64,000 nucleotides of DNA, from NCBI RefSeq assembly GCF_042466685.1, contig NZ_CP170448.1:4774001-4838000 (forward strand), read 5' to 3'. Under the pieces are notes generated by a model, which was not told where the DNA came from, did no database searches, and saw only the letters and a list, made by a program, of their open reading frames with translations. This stretch comes from Vreelandella sp042466685 (lineage in GTDB: Bacteria; Pseudomonadota; Gammaproteobacteria; Pseudomonadales; Halomonadaceae). Both the position numbers and the translations under genes were made by a program. Below, piece by piece: positions 1 through 8,985 of the stretch (position 1 is the first letter of the stretch; each line of letters opens with the position of its first letter).

Positions 1-548
1 GTCAGGGTGACATTCTGATTAACCGTGTAAATAGCATCGAATATCTTGGAAAGAGTGCACTCGTTTCTGAATTGATAGAACCAGCCATATTTGAAAGCAA
101 TATCATGCGACTGTCCCTTAGGAGAGAGCTGGCAGAACCCAGCTTTATCTCTCTATTTCTGAGAAGCCCAGTCGGGCTGGAGCGGCTAAGGGCCAATGCC
201 AAACTTGCAGTAAATCAAGCAAGCATCAATCAAAACGATGTAAAAAGCTGCCTTTTGAAGTTACCGAAACTCGCTGAGCAAACCGAAATCGTCCGCCGAG
301 TCGACCAACTCTTCGCCCACGCCGACCGCATCGAGCAGCAGGTCGATCAGGCCCTGGCGCGAGTCAATAACCTCACCCAATCCACCCTCGCCAAAGCGTT
401 TCGCGGTGAGCTCACCGAGCAGTGGCGCAAGGATAACCCCGAGCTGATCAGCGGCGAGAACAGCGCCGAGGCGTTACTGGAGAGGATCAAGGCAGAACGG
501 GCGGCGAAAGCGCCAGCAAAACGTACAAGGAAGAAGGCAACGGCATGA
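1..548 (+). CDS. hsdS: Type I restriction-modification specificity subunit HsdS, 3' part only
   Basis: The frame is open from base 3 to the stop at 546-548, so the gene begins upstream of the window and only about 181 C-terminal residues are present. The first residues (GDILINR then YLGKSALV) look like the end of a target-recognition domain. The following part contains the second conserved helical region (LPKLAEQTEIVRRVDQLF, then LTQSTLAKAFRGELTEQWR), which in HsdS forms the coiled spacer contacting HsdM. The basic tail rich in Ala and Lys (APAKRTRKKATA) is common in this subfamily. HsdS sets the DNA sequence recognised by the HsdMS methylase and HsdMSR nuclease; hsdM and possibly hsdR would lie to the left. 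The stop overlaps the next start as ATGA, so the helicase gene is translationally coupled. The family is certain, the specificity unknown. Confidence 0.9.
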   Translation, partial: QGDILINRVNSIEYLGKSALVSELIEPAIFESNIMRLSLRRELAEPSFISLFLRSPVGLERLRANAKLAVNQASINQNDVKSCLLKLPKLAEQTEIVRRVDQLFAHADRIEQQVDQALARVNNLTQSTLAKAFRGELTEQWRKDNPELISGENSAEALLERIKAERAAKAPAKRTRKKATA

Positions 549-3500
549 CGTCCCACCCTACGGCTTCAACCACACAGGCCGAGCGCATACTTTCGTTCTG
601 GCACAAGGTCGAGTTTTTCGAATCCGCCGAGCTCAAGGGCATCGACCACGGTAAGGGCGCCATTCACTACCGCAGTGATGAGTTGCTGGAAGCACCGACC
701 TGCCTGCCGTGGCTGGACTCTGAAAAGGTCAGGCGCGCAGGTAAGGAGTACTGGCCCGGGAAAGCGTATCGCTTCAAACTCTACCTGGGCGTGTTTGCGC
801 GCAGCGAAATTTTCCGCGTGGCCCGCGAAGCGTACCCAGAGAAAACCGACGCCTGGGTGGAGCGCAGCCGCGATGAGGGGCTAACCTGCTCGATGAGCGT
901 GGCGGTGAAAGAAGATGGCTGCATCGATCAAGAAAGTTTTGAGATATCGACCGCCCCCTGGATGCTAGGCGCATTGCAGCAAGGCACGCTGGATGATGCC
1001 ACGCTGGATGCGTTTGAAACGGCCACGGAGCTGTTTCGCGAGCGGCTCACCACGATTCTCACCGTGGCCGATAACCTCAAACGCGAGCACGGTCTACCGC
1101 CCAAGCTCACGACGTTCGAGCTGATCGAACTCCTCAAGGCGATGCAGCGCTGGACTACCTTTGCGCCGGAAAGCGAGTCGCCAGCGTTGGTCGTGCAGCT
1201 GTTTTCGTCCACCAAGAACGTCACCGAAGACCCGCCCCAGAGCGAGGTTTTAGAGTGGTCTGCGCTGGGCGATCTTACCCATCGGCTGGAAACGCCAACT
1301 CACGACGCTGCCGTTGCGACAGAAGTGTCTGCCGAGTCAGGCGACGCAGCGGTGTCGATCAACGAGATCGCCATTCTCAACAGTTTCTTTATTCGTGACC
1401 TAGAAGCGGTTATGAAACATATGAAGACTCAGGGGCTTGCCCCCGGTTCGCCCCTGGCGTGCTATCTGACAGGGGAGAGCCAGCGCCACCCAGACCTTCT
1501 GCGACCAGAAGGACGTGAGCTGCTGATGAGCACATTGGCTCCCGAGCGCATGCCTGATGGCCGTTGGCCGGATAAAGACGAGCATTCAATGAGTCTGATG
1601 CAACAGTTCGCCATCAACACTATCGATGACACGCTGGCAAAGACCGGGCTTTACTCCGTTAACGGCCCACCTGGCACCGGCAAGACTACCATGCTGCGCG
1701 ACCTAGTTGCCCGTAACATGGTCAAGCGTGCCGAGGTGCTGGCCTCTCTTTCGTCACCAGAGGCAGCGTTCGGCGAGAATCTGCATGCCAACATTGATGG
1801 CGACACCATTATTAAAACGCTGATCCCCGAGCTGACCGGCTTCGAAATGGTGGTGGCTTCCAGCAACAACGCGGCGGTAGAGAACGTCACGCGAGAATTG
1901 CCGCAAACCAAGGCGTTGGGCGAGGCCTATCGGGACTTAGCCTTTTTGAAGCCGGTGGGCCAGAAGCTCGCAGCCCCCCACACGCAAAAAGCGGGGACTG
2001 AGTTGCATGTTAAAACACTTCCGCCAGAGAAAGATTGCTGGGGACTGATCGCCACATCACTGGGCAAGAAGCGCAATCGCAACACGTTTGGCGAGCGGGT
2101 CTTTTTCAAGAAGATTGATCAATGTGTGGCGGAAGGCGAAGCGGCAGACTACTCAACGTTAGTGCCTATGCTCAAGGCACGTGCCGAAGGGCGGGATACC
2201 CAGCAGGATTTCCGTGCGGCGCAGCGTGCTTTCCAAGCAGCGTATCAAAGTGTTCAGGCCATTCAAGCCGACCTTGAACGCTTGCAGGCACTGAAACGCC
2301 TGGAGGCACAAACCGACGCCGCGCGACGTCAGCTCGAGCACCACAAAGGCGTTGCCGCCCGGCTATCGCTTTGGTTGAGCAACCAGCAGGCCAAGCGGGT
2401 GCCCTTCTGGCCGCTAAACGGCTACTGCGCACATCGAGAACGCATCAAGCAAATCAAGCAGCGTGTACAGCGAGCCGAACGGCAGCTGGCCGTCAGCCAG
2501 CAGCGCCAGGACTCCTTGGAACGTCGCCTGGAGGCAGAACATCGCGAGTGCGCCCCGCTGAAAGAGCAGTACCGCGACGTGCGATTAGCGGATGACACGC
2601 CGGATTTGGAAGCCCCCGACGTGCAACGCACCTCGTTTGGTCACGGCTACGTGTTAAACCAGGCCCGTTCGCAGCTAACGGCACGAGCATTTGAGCTACA
2701 CGAAGCTTGGCTCGTGGCCGCTTATGATGGTGGCAACAAGCTTTGGCCAACGTTGAAATCGCTCATGCCGGTACTCAACGGCGGCGTTCAGGATCGCGAA
2801 GCCGCCAAAGCCGTGTGGCAGATGCTTTTCATGATCGTGCCAGTGGTGTCATCTACGTTTGCTTCGGTGGCCAATCAATTCAAAGCCCTCAAGGAAGGTG
2901 AGATAGGCTGGCTGTTTATCGATGAAGCCGGGCAAGCAACGCCGCAACAGGCGGTTGGGGCACTATGGCGAGCCAAGCGCGCAGTAGTCGTAGGCGACCC
3001 GCTCCAGATCGAGCCGGTATTTACCGTACCAGCAGGCCTGGTCGAAGCGATGGCGAAGGGCGAATTTGACCGTGATTGGTACAAGTGGTCGCCCACGGTA
3101 TCGTCGGTTCAAGTCGTGGCAGATCGTGCCAACCCTTACGGCACTAACGAGATCTCTGAAGCATTCTGGGTAGGCAGCCCGCTGCGCGTGCACCGGCGCT
3201 GCGATGAGCCGATGTTTAGCATTGCCAATCGCATCGCCTACAACGACAAAATGCTTCACGGCAGCGACACTCTATCGCCCGGCCCAGGCGACAGTCGCTG
3301 GTTTGACGTCGAGGGCGACCTTGAAGGCAAGCACTTTGTCCCCGCACAGGCCGAGCGGGTCGCGCGCATGTTGAACCGGCATATGAAAGATAAAAATGAA
3401 CTGCCCAGCGTCTACATCATCTCCCCATTCAAAGCGGTGGCCCAAGGCCTTCAAGACCACTTATCCAAACACCTTGATGCCAATGCTTTCGGCGACCGTG

Positions 3501-3763
3501 ACGCGCTGAGGGAGTGGCTGAAAGAGCGCGTGGGTACGGTGCATACCTTCCAGGGCAAGGAGGAAGACAATGTCATCATGGTACTGGGGCTATCCGCAGA
3601 AGACCCCGGCGCCGCCGAGTGGGCATCCAGCAAGCCCAACTTGCTGAACGTCGCCGTGACGCGCGCTAAAAAGCGCGTATACGTCGTCGGCAGTACCGAT
3701 ATATGGGCAGGTAAGCAGTATTTTTCCGATGCCAAGGAGCTGCTGGCCCAAGAAACGGCATAA
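545..3763 (+). CDS. Large SF1 (UPF1/DNA2-like) helicase coupled to hsdS
   Basis: This is a 1072-residue protein. Walker A is GPPGTGKTT at residues 374-382. Motif II is LFIDEAGQA with Asp793-Glu794, followed by VVGDPLQIEPVF (motif III). Motif IV lies around LRVHRRCDEPMF, and motifs V and VI are VGTVHTFQGKEEDNV and LNVAVTRAKKRVYV near the C terminus. These are superfamily 1B helicase motifs of the UPF1/DNA2/SMUBP2 type. Between motifs I and II, roughly residues 555-690, is a long charged Gln/Arg/Glu-rich segment with coiled-coil character, an unusual insertion. The N-terminal ~350 residues match no domain I can name. The start overlaps the hsdS stop by 4 bp, so it is expressed with a type I restriction operon. 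A role in DNA or RNA remodelling and phage defence is inferred from this context, not shown. It could also be housekeeping cargo within the restriction locus. Confidence 0.85.
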   Translation: MTSHPTASTTQAERILSFWHKVEFFESAELKGIDHGKGAIHYRSDELLEAPTCLPWLDSEKVRRAGKEYWPGKAYRFKLYLGVFARSEIFRVAREAYPEKTDAWVERSRDEGLTCSMSVAVKEDGCIDQESFEISTAPWMLGALQQGTLDDATLDAFETATELFRERLTTILTVADNLKREHGLPPKLTTFELIELLKAMQRWTTFAPESESPALVVQLFSSTKNVTEDPPQSEVLEWSALGDLTHRLETPTHDAAVATEVSAESGDAAVSINEIAILNSFFIRDLEAVMKHMKTQGLAPGSPLACYLTGESQRHPDLLRPEGRELLMSTLAPERMPDGRWPDKDEHSMSLMQQFAINTIDDTLAKTGLYSVNGPPGTGKTTMLRDLVARNMVKRAEVLASLSSPEAAFGENLHANIDGDTIIKTLIPELTGFEMVVASSNNAAVENVTRELPQTKALGEAYRDLAFLKPVGQKLAAPHTQKAGTELHVKTLPPEKDCWGLIATSLGKKRNRNTFGERVFFKKIDQCVAEGEAADYSTLVPMLKARAEGRDTQQDFRAAQRAFQAAYQSVQAIQADLERLQALKRLEAQTDAARRQLEHHKGVAARLSLWLSNQQAKRVPFWPLNGYCAHRERIKQIKQRVQRAERQLAVSQQRQDSLERRLEAEHRECAPLKEQYRDVRLADDTPDLEAPDVQRTSFGHGYVLNQARSQLTARAFELHEAWLVAAYDGGNKLWPTLKSLMPVLNGGVQDREAAKAVWQMLFMIVPVVSSTFASVANQFKALKEGEIGWLFIDEAGQATPQQAVGALWRAKRAVVVGDPLQIEPVFTVPAGLVEAMAKGEFDRDWYKWSPTVSSVQVVADRANPYGTNEISEAFWVGSPLRVHRRCDEPMFSIANRIAYNDKMLHGSDTLSPGPGDSRWFDVEGDLEGKHFVPAQAERVARMLNRHMKDKNELPSVYIISPFKAVAQGLQDHLSKHLDANAFGDRDALREWLKERVGTVHTFQGKEEDNVIMVLGLSAEDPGAAEWASSKPNLLNVAVTRAKKRVYVVGSTDIWAGKQYFSDAKELLAQETA

Positions 3764-3826
3764 ATGCTCAGGGCATGGTTCTATTGGACACCTGCCATGC
3801 CCCCTCTTCGAGTCGCTACGATCATC

Positions 3827-5033
3827 TTACTGCGGGAATGGCAATACATCCGCTCGTCTCGACCGTCCAGACCTTGCCGTCTCACGCTTGAGCTTGAGCG
3901 GCACTACGTTATCTCCGGCGTCAGGGTGAACGCTTAGGTAACCTGGGCGTAAATTACACAGCATCTCAATCGTCTCTGGCGGCAAGCCAGTCTGGTGAAC
4001 TAGCTCAGTTCGTTCAAAAATGCCGCTATCTACCAGAAGGTGCGCGCCACGCATCATCAGCTTGGGTTGCTCAAAATCGAGGGCATCATCGCCTGGCTCG
4101 CCTTTCGTCCATTTGCGTGCCGAGCGCCCTTTCCATACCCTTAGCTCTAGCTGTTCAGTCAGCAATGACAAATCACGGCAGCGCACAATCATTGATGCTA
4201 CCGAGACTTTCCAGCGCGATTTGAGTGAAAGCAGGTTATCCAGCGTTGGCCATACGACCTCTTGGGCAAAGCTCTCAGGCGGCATCAAGAAAGCACTGGC
4301 AAAGCGCTTGCGCTTCGAGCAGATCATAAAGCTCTTTTTTAGCGTATTGCGCGGCCGGTATTTTGGAGTGCAGCACTACATGCCCAAGTTCGTGCGCGGC
4401 GTCAAAGCGGTTACGGATCGCATTGGCTTTGTCTTCAGCGATTAGCACATAGGGTCGGCCATCCAAAACGGAGACATGGGAAACACCGTCCATTTTGACG
4501 TGCCCCAGGGTGGCGCGAGTGCAAATAATCCCCGCATTTTCCATTACTTGGATCACGTTTGGGATAGGCGCAGAACCCAACTTCCAAGCCTCTCTGCACT
4601 CTCTGGCGATGTCTTCTATTTCTTCATCGCTGATCAACCGGCAGTCGTCTGCATCCAACATCGGGACATTGACTTCTGGCCACTCCATCGCATCCTGGAA
4701 GAAGTCAGACCTCTCTTGCAGCCACACTAAATAGAGCTGTGGTCTGTCACGCGCCTGTTTGTGAACAGAGGCTTGAGAACGGAAAAAATAAGGCCGCAGG
4801 CTTTCCTGAACGGTAGAAGGAACAGGCTTCAAAAACCACATGCGCGATACTTGAAACACGTGACAAAGGCGCTCAAACGACTCGGCCTCCGGTAGCTGGG
4901 TGCCTTTTTCCCAGGCCGACACCGTGCTGGAAGAGCGCCCTAATTGCTCTCCCAGCTCCGCGAGGGTCAGATTTTGGGCCATGCGCAGTTGGTTCAACCG
5001 CTGACCTTGAAAGCCATCCCCCCCTGTTCTCAT
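3827..5033 (-). pseudogene. Frameshifted HTH (XRE) + ImmA/IrrE-family metallopeptidase gene
   Basis: The first reading frame (ATG 5033) encodes an XRE helix-turn-helix near the start (LNQLRMAQNLTLAELGEQLG, then SSSTVSAWEKGTQLP) and then an ImmA/IrrE zinc protease domain with the HEXXH-type motif AHELGHVVLH. That frame runs out at 4275. The expected continuation (KRFASAFLMPPESF and about 150 more residues ending at 3827) is in another frame. The junction is near 4300-4325, where the coding strand reads GAAGCGCAAGCGCTTTGCC. One further AAGCG unit would restore the family-typical EAQAKRFASAF, so a 5-bp slippage deletion is the simplest explanation. Intact relatives are HTH-protease regulators that cleave a repressor or act in toxin-antitoxin-like pairs. 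The protein would keep the HTH and HEXXH but lose the C-terminal part. A sequencing error cannot be excluded. Confidence 0.8.
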
Positions 5034-5034
5034 G

Positions 5035-5217
5035 TCACTCGTTTCCACCTTCACGTTGATCCAGACTCTCGGCGCGACGCATCCTATCACGCAGGGTCGG
5101 ATAGGCAATATCAACTACCTCATCGCCTGCTTCACTGTAGTACTGCCACAGCTGGCCTACCTCAATATACAAATGAAACCCTGCTGTGGGATCGCTATAG
5201 GGAACTGCTATCGTCAC
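5035..5217 (-). CDS. Small hypothetical protein preceding the HTH/ImmA gene
   Basis: This is a 60-residue ORF starting at GTG 5217. Its stop codon lies one base before the ATG of the HTH/ImmA gene (TGA-C-ATG), the spacing of a coupled bicistron. The product is acidic and rich in aromatic residues (LYIEVGQLWQYYSEAGDEVVD), with no signal peptide or membrane segment. I do not recognise the family. Small genes immediately upstream of HTH-ImmA proteins are often their partners, so it may be the target or toxin of the neighbouring protein, but this is inference. No clear Shine-Dalgarno sequence precedes the GTG, and the frame stays open further upstream without an ATG, so the start is uncertain. 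Confidence 0.4.
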   Translation of the reverse strand: MTIAVPYSDPTAGFHLYIEVGQLWQYYSEAGDEVVDIAYPTLRDRMRRAESLDQREGGNE

Positions 5218-5373
5218 ACCGATTGGGCTACTGTGATCACTTTTTGACCATTTTTTTGTGTGTGGCAGTAATAAAGCATGTAGAGCGTCTTGGCTTGGCC
5301 CTAAAGGTGACGCTGAAATCTCAGAAAGGTCACGTTGCTGCCTTCAAGTTTGGCCAAAATATCATCTTATAAA

Positions 5374-5425
5374 TTGCTTTTAAAGAAAATAGCAACTAAT
5401 GTGTTGCCATAGACTAAAAAGCAAC
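5374..5425 (+). promoter_or_regulatory. hipBA promoter with repeated GCAAC/GTTGC half-sites
   Basis: A possible promoter reads TTGCTT (5374-5379), a 17-bp spacer and TAATGT (5397-5402). Half-sites related to GCAAC lie at 5374 (TTGCT), 5392-5396 (GCAAC), 5403-5407 (GTTGC) and 5421-5425 (GCAAC). They form inverted pairs across the -10 and the start of transcription. HipB-type antitoxins bind inverted repeats over their own promoter, so these are the likely autoregulatory operators. No transcription start is known. Confidence 0.5.
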
Positions 5426-5443
5426 TTATTTGACGACATCACT

Positions 5444-5755
5444 ATGCCGCTACTGGATCAGATCAAAACGCGCCGTGTTGAGCTGGGTTTCAAGCAGAGT
5501 GACATGCAGATGCGGGTGGGAATGTCGCGCCAGCAGTATCAGCGCCTTGAAGCCAGTGGTAACCCACGCCTCAGCACGTTAGAGCTGGTGGCTAAAGGGC
5601 TGAATAGCGAGATTATGCTGATCCCCCGTGAGAAGCTCGACGCCGTGTTGGCTCTACTCGCGAGCCATACAACAGACGCAGCGGCTCCCAGTGAGGAAGA
5701 TACCCGCGATAGCGTCATCGATAATCCATGGAAAGGCTTACTAGAGGATGATTAA
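5444..5755 (+). CDS. hipB: HipB-like XRE antitoxin
   Basis: This is a 103-residue protein beginning MPLLDQIKTRR. The helix-turn-helix is within roughly residues 8-60 (LGFKQSDMQMRVGMSRQQYQ followed by RLEASGNPRLSTLELVAKGL). The acidic tail ending NPWKGLLEDD may be the segment that contacts the toxin. The frame could start upstream at 5399, but that region holds the operator-like repeats, so ATG 5444 is preferred. The toxin gene starts 18 bp downstream. HipB family members neutralise HipA and repress the operon with it. The HTH assignment is firm. The antitoxin role is drawn from position. Confidence 0.8.
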   Translation: MPLLDQIKTRRVELGFKQSDMQMRVGMSRQQYQRLEASGNPRLSTLELVAKGLNSEIMLIPREKLDAVLALLASHTTDAAAPSEEDTRDSVIDNPWKGLLEDD

Positions 5756-5773
5756 CCGTACGAAGGGAGCTAA

Positions 5774-7072
5774 ATGGATCGTTTGAGCATTCTGCAGCTT
5801 TCTCTGCATGAGAGCGTGGTGGGTCATCTTGCGGGTTACTCCCATGGCAAGAATATCCTGCTGTTCGATGATGAGTTTCGCCACAACCCTGAGCGTCCAA
5901 CGCTCAGCCTGATTACGCATCCTAATTTCCCTAACGCTGAGGAAATTTTAGCGAGAGACTGGTCGAAGCACCAACGGTTGCATCCTCTGTTATCTAATCT
6001 GCTGCCTGAAGGTGCACTGCGTGAACTGCTCGCGCATAGCTTGAAAACCCATATTGACCATGAGTTCTCGCTTCTAGCATGGCTTGGTCTTGACCTCCCC
6101 GGCGCACTCATCGCGCGTCCACTCTCGCCAGATAACATCCCCGCGAAGGTACTGGCTCGGTTGCCACACGCACGGCCTGAAACAATTGAATATCCGTCGG
6201 TACTAATGCCTGGTAATAAATTCTCGTTGGCTGGCGTACAGATGAAGTTCTCCATGAAGGAGAAAGATGGCCGTTACAACCTGATCCATAGCGCCGTTAA
6301 TGATGGCAATGAGGAGTTGGGTGAGTGGATTATCAAAACGCCCTCCACCCAGCACGCTTACGTTCCCTTGAACGAATTCTCGGCAATGAAACTGGCGTCC
6401 CTTGCAGGCATCGATATGCCGGAAACACGCTTGGTCGCGCTTGATACGTTAGACAACCTGCCTGCTATCCAATTGCCAGAAGACCCCCTGGCGTTTGCTA
6501 TCAAGCGTTTTGATCGCCAGCGCGGCGTGCAAGGTACCGAGCGCGTTCATATGGAGGATTTTGCTCAAGTCTTGGCGAAATATCCCCATGAAAAGTATGG
6601 CTCGGCTAGCTATGATCAAATCGGCCGTATTTTGTACCAGTTTTCCGGTGATGCTATTGCGGATGTCCAGCAGTTTGCCCGACGCCTGCTGGTAAACATT
6701 TTGCTTGCCAATGGCGATGCTCACTTAAAAAACTGGAGCCTTTTGTACTCTGATCGCTACACGCCAAGGCTATCACCCGCTTACGACATTGTGACTACCA
6801 GCGTATATATGGAAAACGAACGTACTACTGCGCTCAATTTGGCGGGCCAAAAAGTGTGGTATCAAACCTCCATGGAAAGCTTTCAGCAGTGGGCCAAAAA
6901 AGCCGATATTCCCTGGCGCTTAATCAAGCCTCACTTGGATGACACCCTTGATAAAGCCCGCACCTTATGGCCTCAAGCACTGACGGAGCTACCAATGCAT
7001 GAGCCCCACAAGCAGGCACTGCGCGAACATTGGCAGCGTCTTCATACTGATTTTCGTCTGTCTAGCGGTTAA
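5774..7072 (+). CDS. hipA: HipA-family serine/threonine kinase toxin
   Basis: The 432-residue protein has the usual HipA length. The N-terminal subdomain occupies about residues 1-110. The flexible P-loop motif KFSLAGVQMKFSM places Ser151 where HipA autophosphorylates. The catalytic loop is NGDAHLKN (Asp315) and the metal-binding motif is SPAYDIVTT (Asp338). All key kinase residues are therefore present and the toxin looks intact. In E. coli HipA phosphorylates glutamyl-tRNA synthetase and halts translation; the target here is unknown. The start ATG is preceded by GAAGGGAGC, a good ribosome binding site, 18 bp after hipB. The pair lies beside a decayed HTH/ImmA gene and a type I restriction locus, a typical accessory neighbourhood. 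Confidence 0.9.
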   Translation: MDRLSILQLSLHESVVGHLAGYSHGKNILLFDDEFRHNPERPTLSLITHPNFPNAEEILARDWSKHQRLHPLLSNLLPEGALRELLAHSLKTHIDHEFSLLAWLGLDLPGALIARPLSPDNIPAKVLARLPHARPETIEYPSVLMPGNKFSLAGVQMKFSMKEKDGRYNLIHSAVNDGNEELGEWIIKTPSTQHAYVPLNEFSAMKLASLAGIDMPETRLVALDTLDNLPAIQLPEDPLAFAIKRFDRQRGVQGTERVHMEDFAQVLAKYPHEKYGSASYDQIGRILYQFSGDAIADVQQFARRLLVNILLANGDAHLKNWSLLYSDRYTPRLSPAYDIVTTSVYMENERTTALNLAGQKVWYQTSMESFQQWAKKADIPWRLIKPHLDDTLDKARTLWPQALTELPMHEPHKQALREHWQRLHTDFRLSSG

Positions 7073-7097
7073 CGGCGATTTTTAATAGCGGGAAGCA

Positions 7098-7976
7098 TCA
7101 CTCAATATTCTGAATCTGCTCCCGCATCTGCTCAATCAGCACCTTCAACTCCACCGCGCAGCGGGTCGTCTCAGCGACCACAGATTTTGATGAAAGGGTG
7201 TTAGCTTCGCGATTGAGTTCCTGCATCAGGAAATCCAGCCGGCGGCCTTTGGGGCCTTTCTGGGCGAGCTGGTGGCTAACTTCTTCGATATGCGCCGTTA
7301 GGCGATCCAGCTCTTCATCCACGTCGGCTTTTTGCGCCACGAGTACCAGTTCAGCTTCCAGACGCTGAGGGTCGAGTTCAGTTTTGGCGATCTCAAGGCG
7401 CTCCAACAGCTGGGCGCGTTGGCGCTCCAGAATCTGTGGCAACAGGCTGCGCACGGTAGCGACCTGTTCACTTACAGCTTCCAGGCGGGTAGTAATCATC
7501 TCAGCCAGCTTTTCCCCTTCACGGGCGCGGGCGTCAATTAGTTCATCCAGTGCTTGGTCAAACAGCGTTTTGGCGGCGGCTTTTATGGCGTCTTGGTCAA
7601 GGTGCTGGGTTTCCATTACACCGGGCTGGTTGAGAAGCGCAAGTGTGGTGGGCGGCACGGCGCTGGGCACTTGCTGCTGAATGGCGGTTAGCGCATCCGC
7701 AACGGCGGCTAGGCGGACGCTGTTAACGGCGGGGGCTTGGGCGGTTTCGGCGCTCTCAAACCTTACGCTGCACTCCACTTTTCCACGGGCCAAGCGGGTG
7801 CGTAGCGCTTCACGCAGCACCGGCTCTAAGTCACGCAGGCTTTCATGCAGGCGGAAGTGAGGCTCTAAATAACGCTGGTTCACCGAGCGAATCTCCACCT
7901 GCAGCGTGCCAAACGGGGCTGCCTGCTCGATTCGGGCAAAGGCGGTCATGCTGTGTACGCGGCTGGAAGTGGCCAT
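7098..7976 (-). CDS. yicC: YicC/YloC-family endoribonuclease
   Basis: The 292-residue protein starts with HSMTAFARIEQ and contains the conserved block VEIRSVNQRYLEPHFRL near residue 30. The C terminus holds FLMQELNREANTLSSKS and ELKVLIEQMREQIQNIE, both hallmarks of the family. A long helical middle region (about 130-230) is rich in Glu, Arg and Leu. YicC proteins are stress-linked endoribonucleases. ATG 7976 follows AGGATGAG. The gene is divergent from rph, an arrangement shared with E. coli and Pseudomonas. Identification is by conserved motifs and synteny. Confidence 0.93.
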   Translation of the reverse strand: MATSSRVHSMTAFARIEQAAPFGTLQVEIRSVNQRYLEPHFRLHESLRDLEPVLREALRTRLARGKVECSVRFESAETAQAPAVNSVRLAAVADALTAIQQQVPSAVPPTTLALLNQPGVMETQHLDQDAIKAAAKTLFDQALDELIDARAREGEKLAEMITTRLEAVSEQVATVRSLLPQILERQRAQLLERLEIAKTELDPQRLEAELVLVAQKADVDEELDRLTAHIEEVSHQLAQKGPKGRRLDFLMQELNREANTLSSKSVVAETTRCAVELKVLIEQMREQIQNIE

Positions 7977-8108
7977 GGCTCATCCTAATAAAGAGTAACG
8001 GTGTATAAAGCATTACCAACAGTCTACCCGATAGGCCCATCAGAGCACGCCTAGACGTGTACAATGGAGGGCTTTTCCTTGTTACGTGTTAATTGAGAGG
8101 TACTATTT

Positions 8109-8858
8109 GTGAGCAGTGCTAAGCGTCCTGATGTTGTGCGCCCCAGCGGCCGCGAAGCCGACCAGCTCCGTGAGATTCGCCTGACTCGCGACTATACCCG
8201 CCATGCGGAAGGCTCGGTGCTGGTGGAGTTTGGCGATACCAAAGTGCTGTGCAATGCCAGTGTAGAAGTCGGTGTACCGCGCTGGCTACGCGGTAAGAAT
8301 CAGGGTTGGGTCACCGCTGAGTACGGCATGCTGCCCCGCGCGACCCACACCCGGAGCGGCCGTGAAGCGACCCGCGGTAAGCAAGGCGGCCGTACGCTGG
8401 AGATCCAGCGTTTGATTGGCCGCAGCCTGCGCGCGGCGGTTAATTTGAAGAAGCTGGGCGAGTTCACCATTACCGTGGATTGCGACGTGATCCAGGCCGA
8501 CGGCGGTACCCGTACCGCAGCGATCACCGGTGGCTGCGTGGCGCTGATGGATGCGATCCGTTACTTGCAGCGCGAGAAGAAGATTAAAAGCGATCCTTTC
8601 AAGCAGCTGGTAAGCGCCATTTCCGTGGGCATTTATAAAGGCGTGCCGGTACTGGATCTGGACTACCCGGAAGACAGCAAAGCCGATACTGACCTAAATG
8701 TGGTAATGACCGAAAGCGGCGAGCTAATCGAAGTACAGGGTACCGCCGAGGCCGGCGCCTTTACCCGTGTGGAGCTGAACGCAATGCTTGATCTGGCCGA
8801 AAAAGCCGGTGATGAGCTGCGCGAGAAGCAGCGCGAAGCGCTGGATATTCGCGGGTAA
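8109..8858 (+). CDS. rph: Ribonuclease PH
   Basis: The 249-residue protein begins at GTG 8109 after GAGAGG. It contains RPSGREADQLREI at the N terminus, the phosphate-site region TRGKQGGRTLEIQRLIGRSL, and the catalytic strand DLDYPEDSKADTDLNVVM. RNase PH is a phosphorolytic 3'-5' exoribonuclease that trims tRNA precursors and ribosomal RNA as a hexameric ring. It is close to the typical 238 residues, with a slightly extended N terminus. It is followed by a strong bidirectional terminator shared with crc. Confidence 0.96.
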   Translation: MSSAKRPDVVRPSGREADQLREIRLTRDYTRHAEGSVLVEFGDTKVLCNASVEVGVPRWLRGKNQGWVTAEYGMLPRATHTRSGREATRGKQGGRTLEIQRLIGRSLRAAVNLKKLGEFTITVDCDVIQADGGTRTAAITGGCVALMDAIRYLQREKKIKSDPFKQLVSAISVGIYKGVPVLDLDYPEDSKADTDLNVVMTESGELIEVQGTAEAGAFTRVELNAMLDLAEKAGDELREKQREALDIRG

Positions 8859-8890
8859 TGAAAGTGAGGTGTGAGGTGTAAAGCGTAAAA

Positions 8891-8925
8891 AAACAACAGG
8901 CCAGCACTTAGCTGGCCTGTTGTTT
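8891..8925. terminator. Bidirectional terminator between rph and crc
   Basis: A perfect 15-bp stem (8891-8905 with 8911-8925) has a 5-base loop and A/T tracts on both sides. It lies between the convergent rph and crc genes and can end transcription from either side. Confidence 0.85.
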
Positions 8926-8985
8926 GTCACCCCGGCTAATCAGCAAGGGTGACAGGCGACGCGGGAAAAGTTCGTTGCCTAACGC

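Noticed and set aside
4855..4862. ACACGTG-containing sequence in the ImmA gene that resembles half of parS
   Set aside because: Only a partial match and inside a coding region of a pseudogene.
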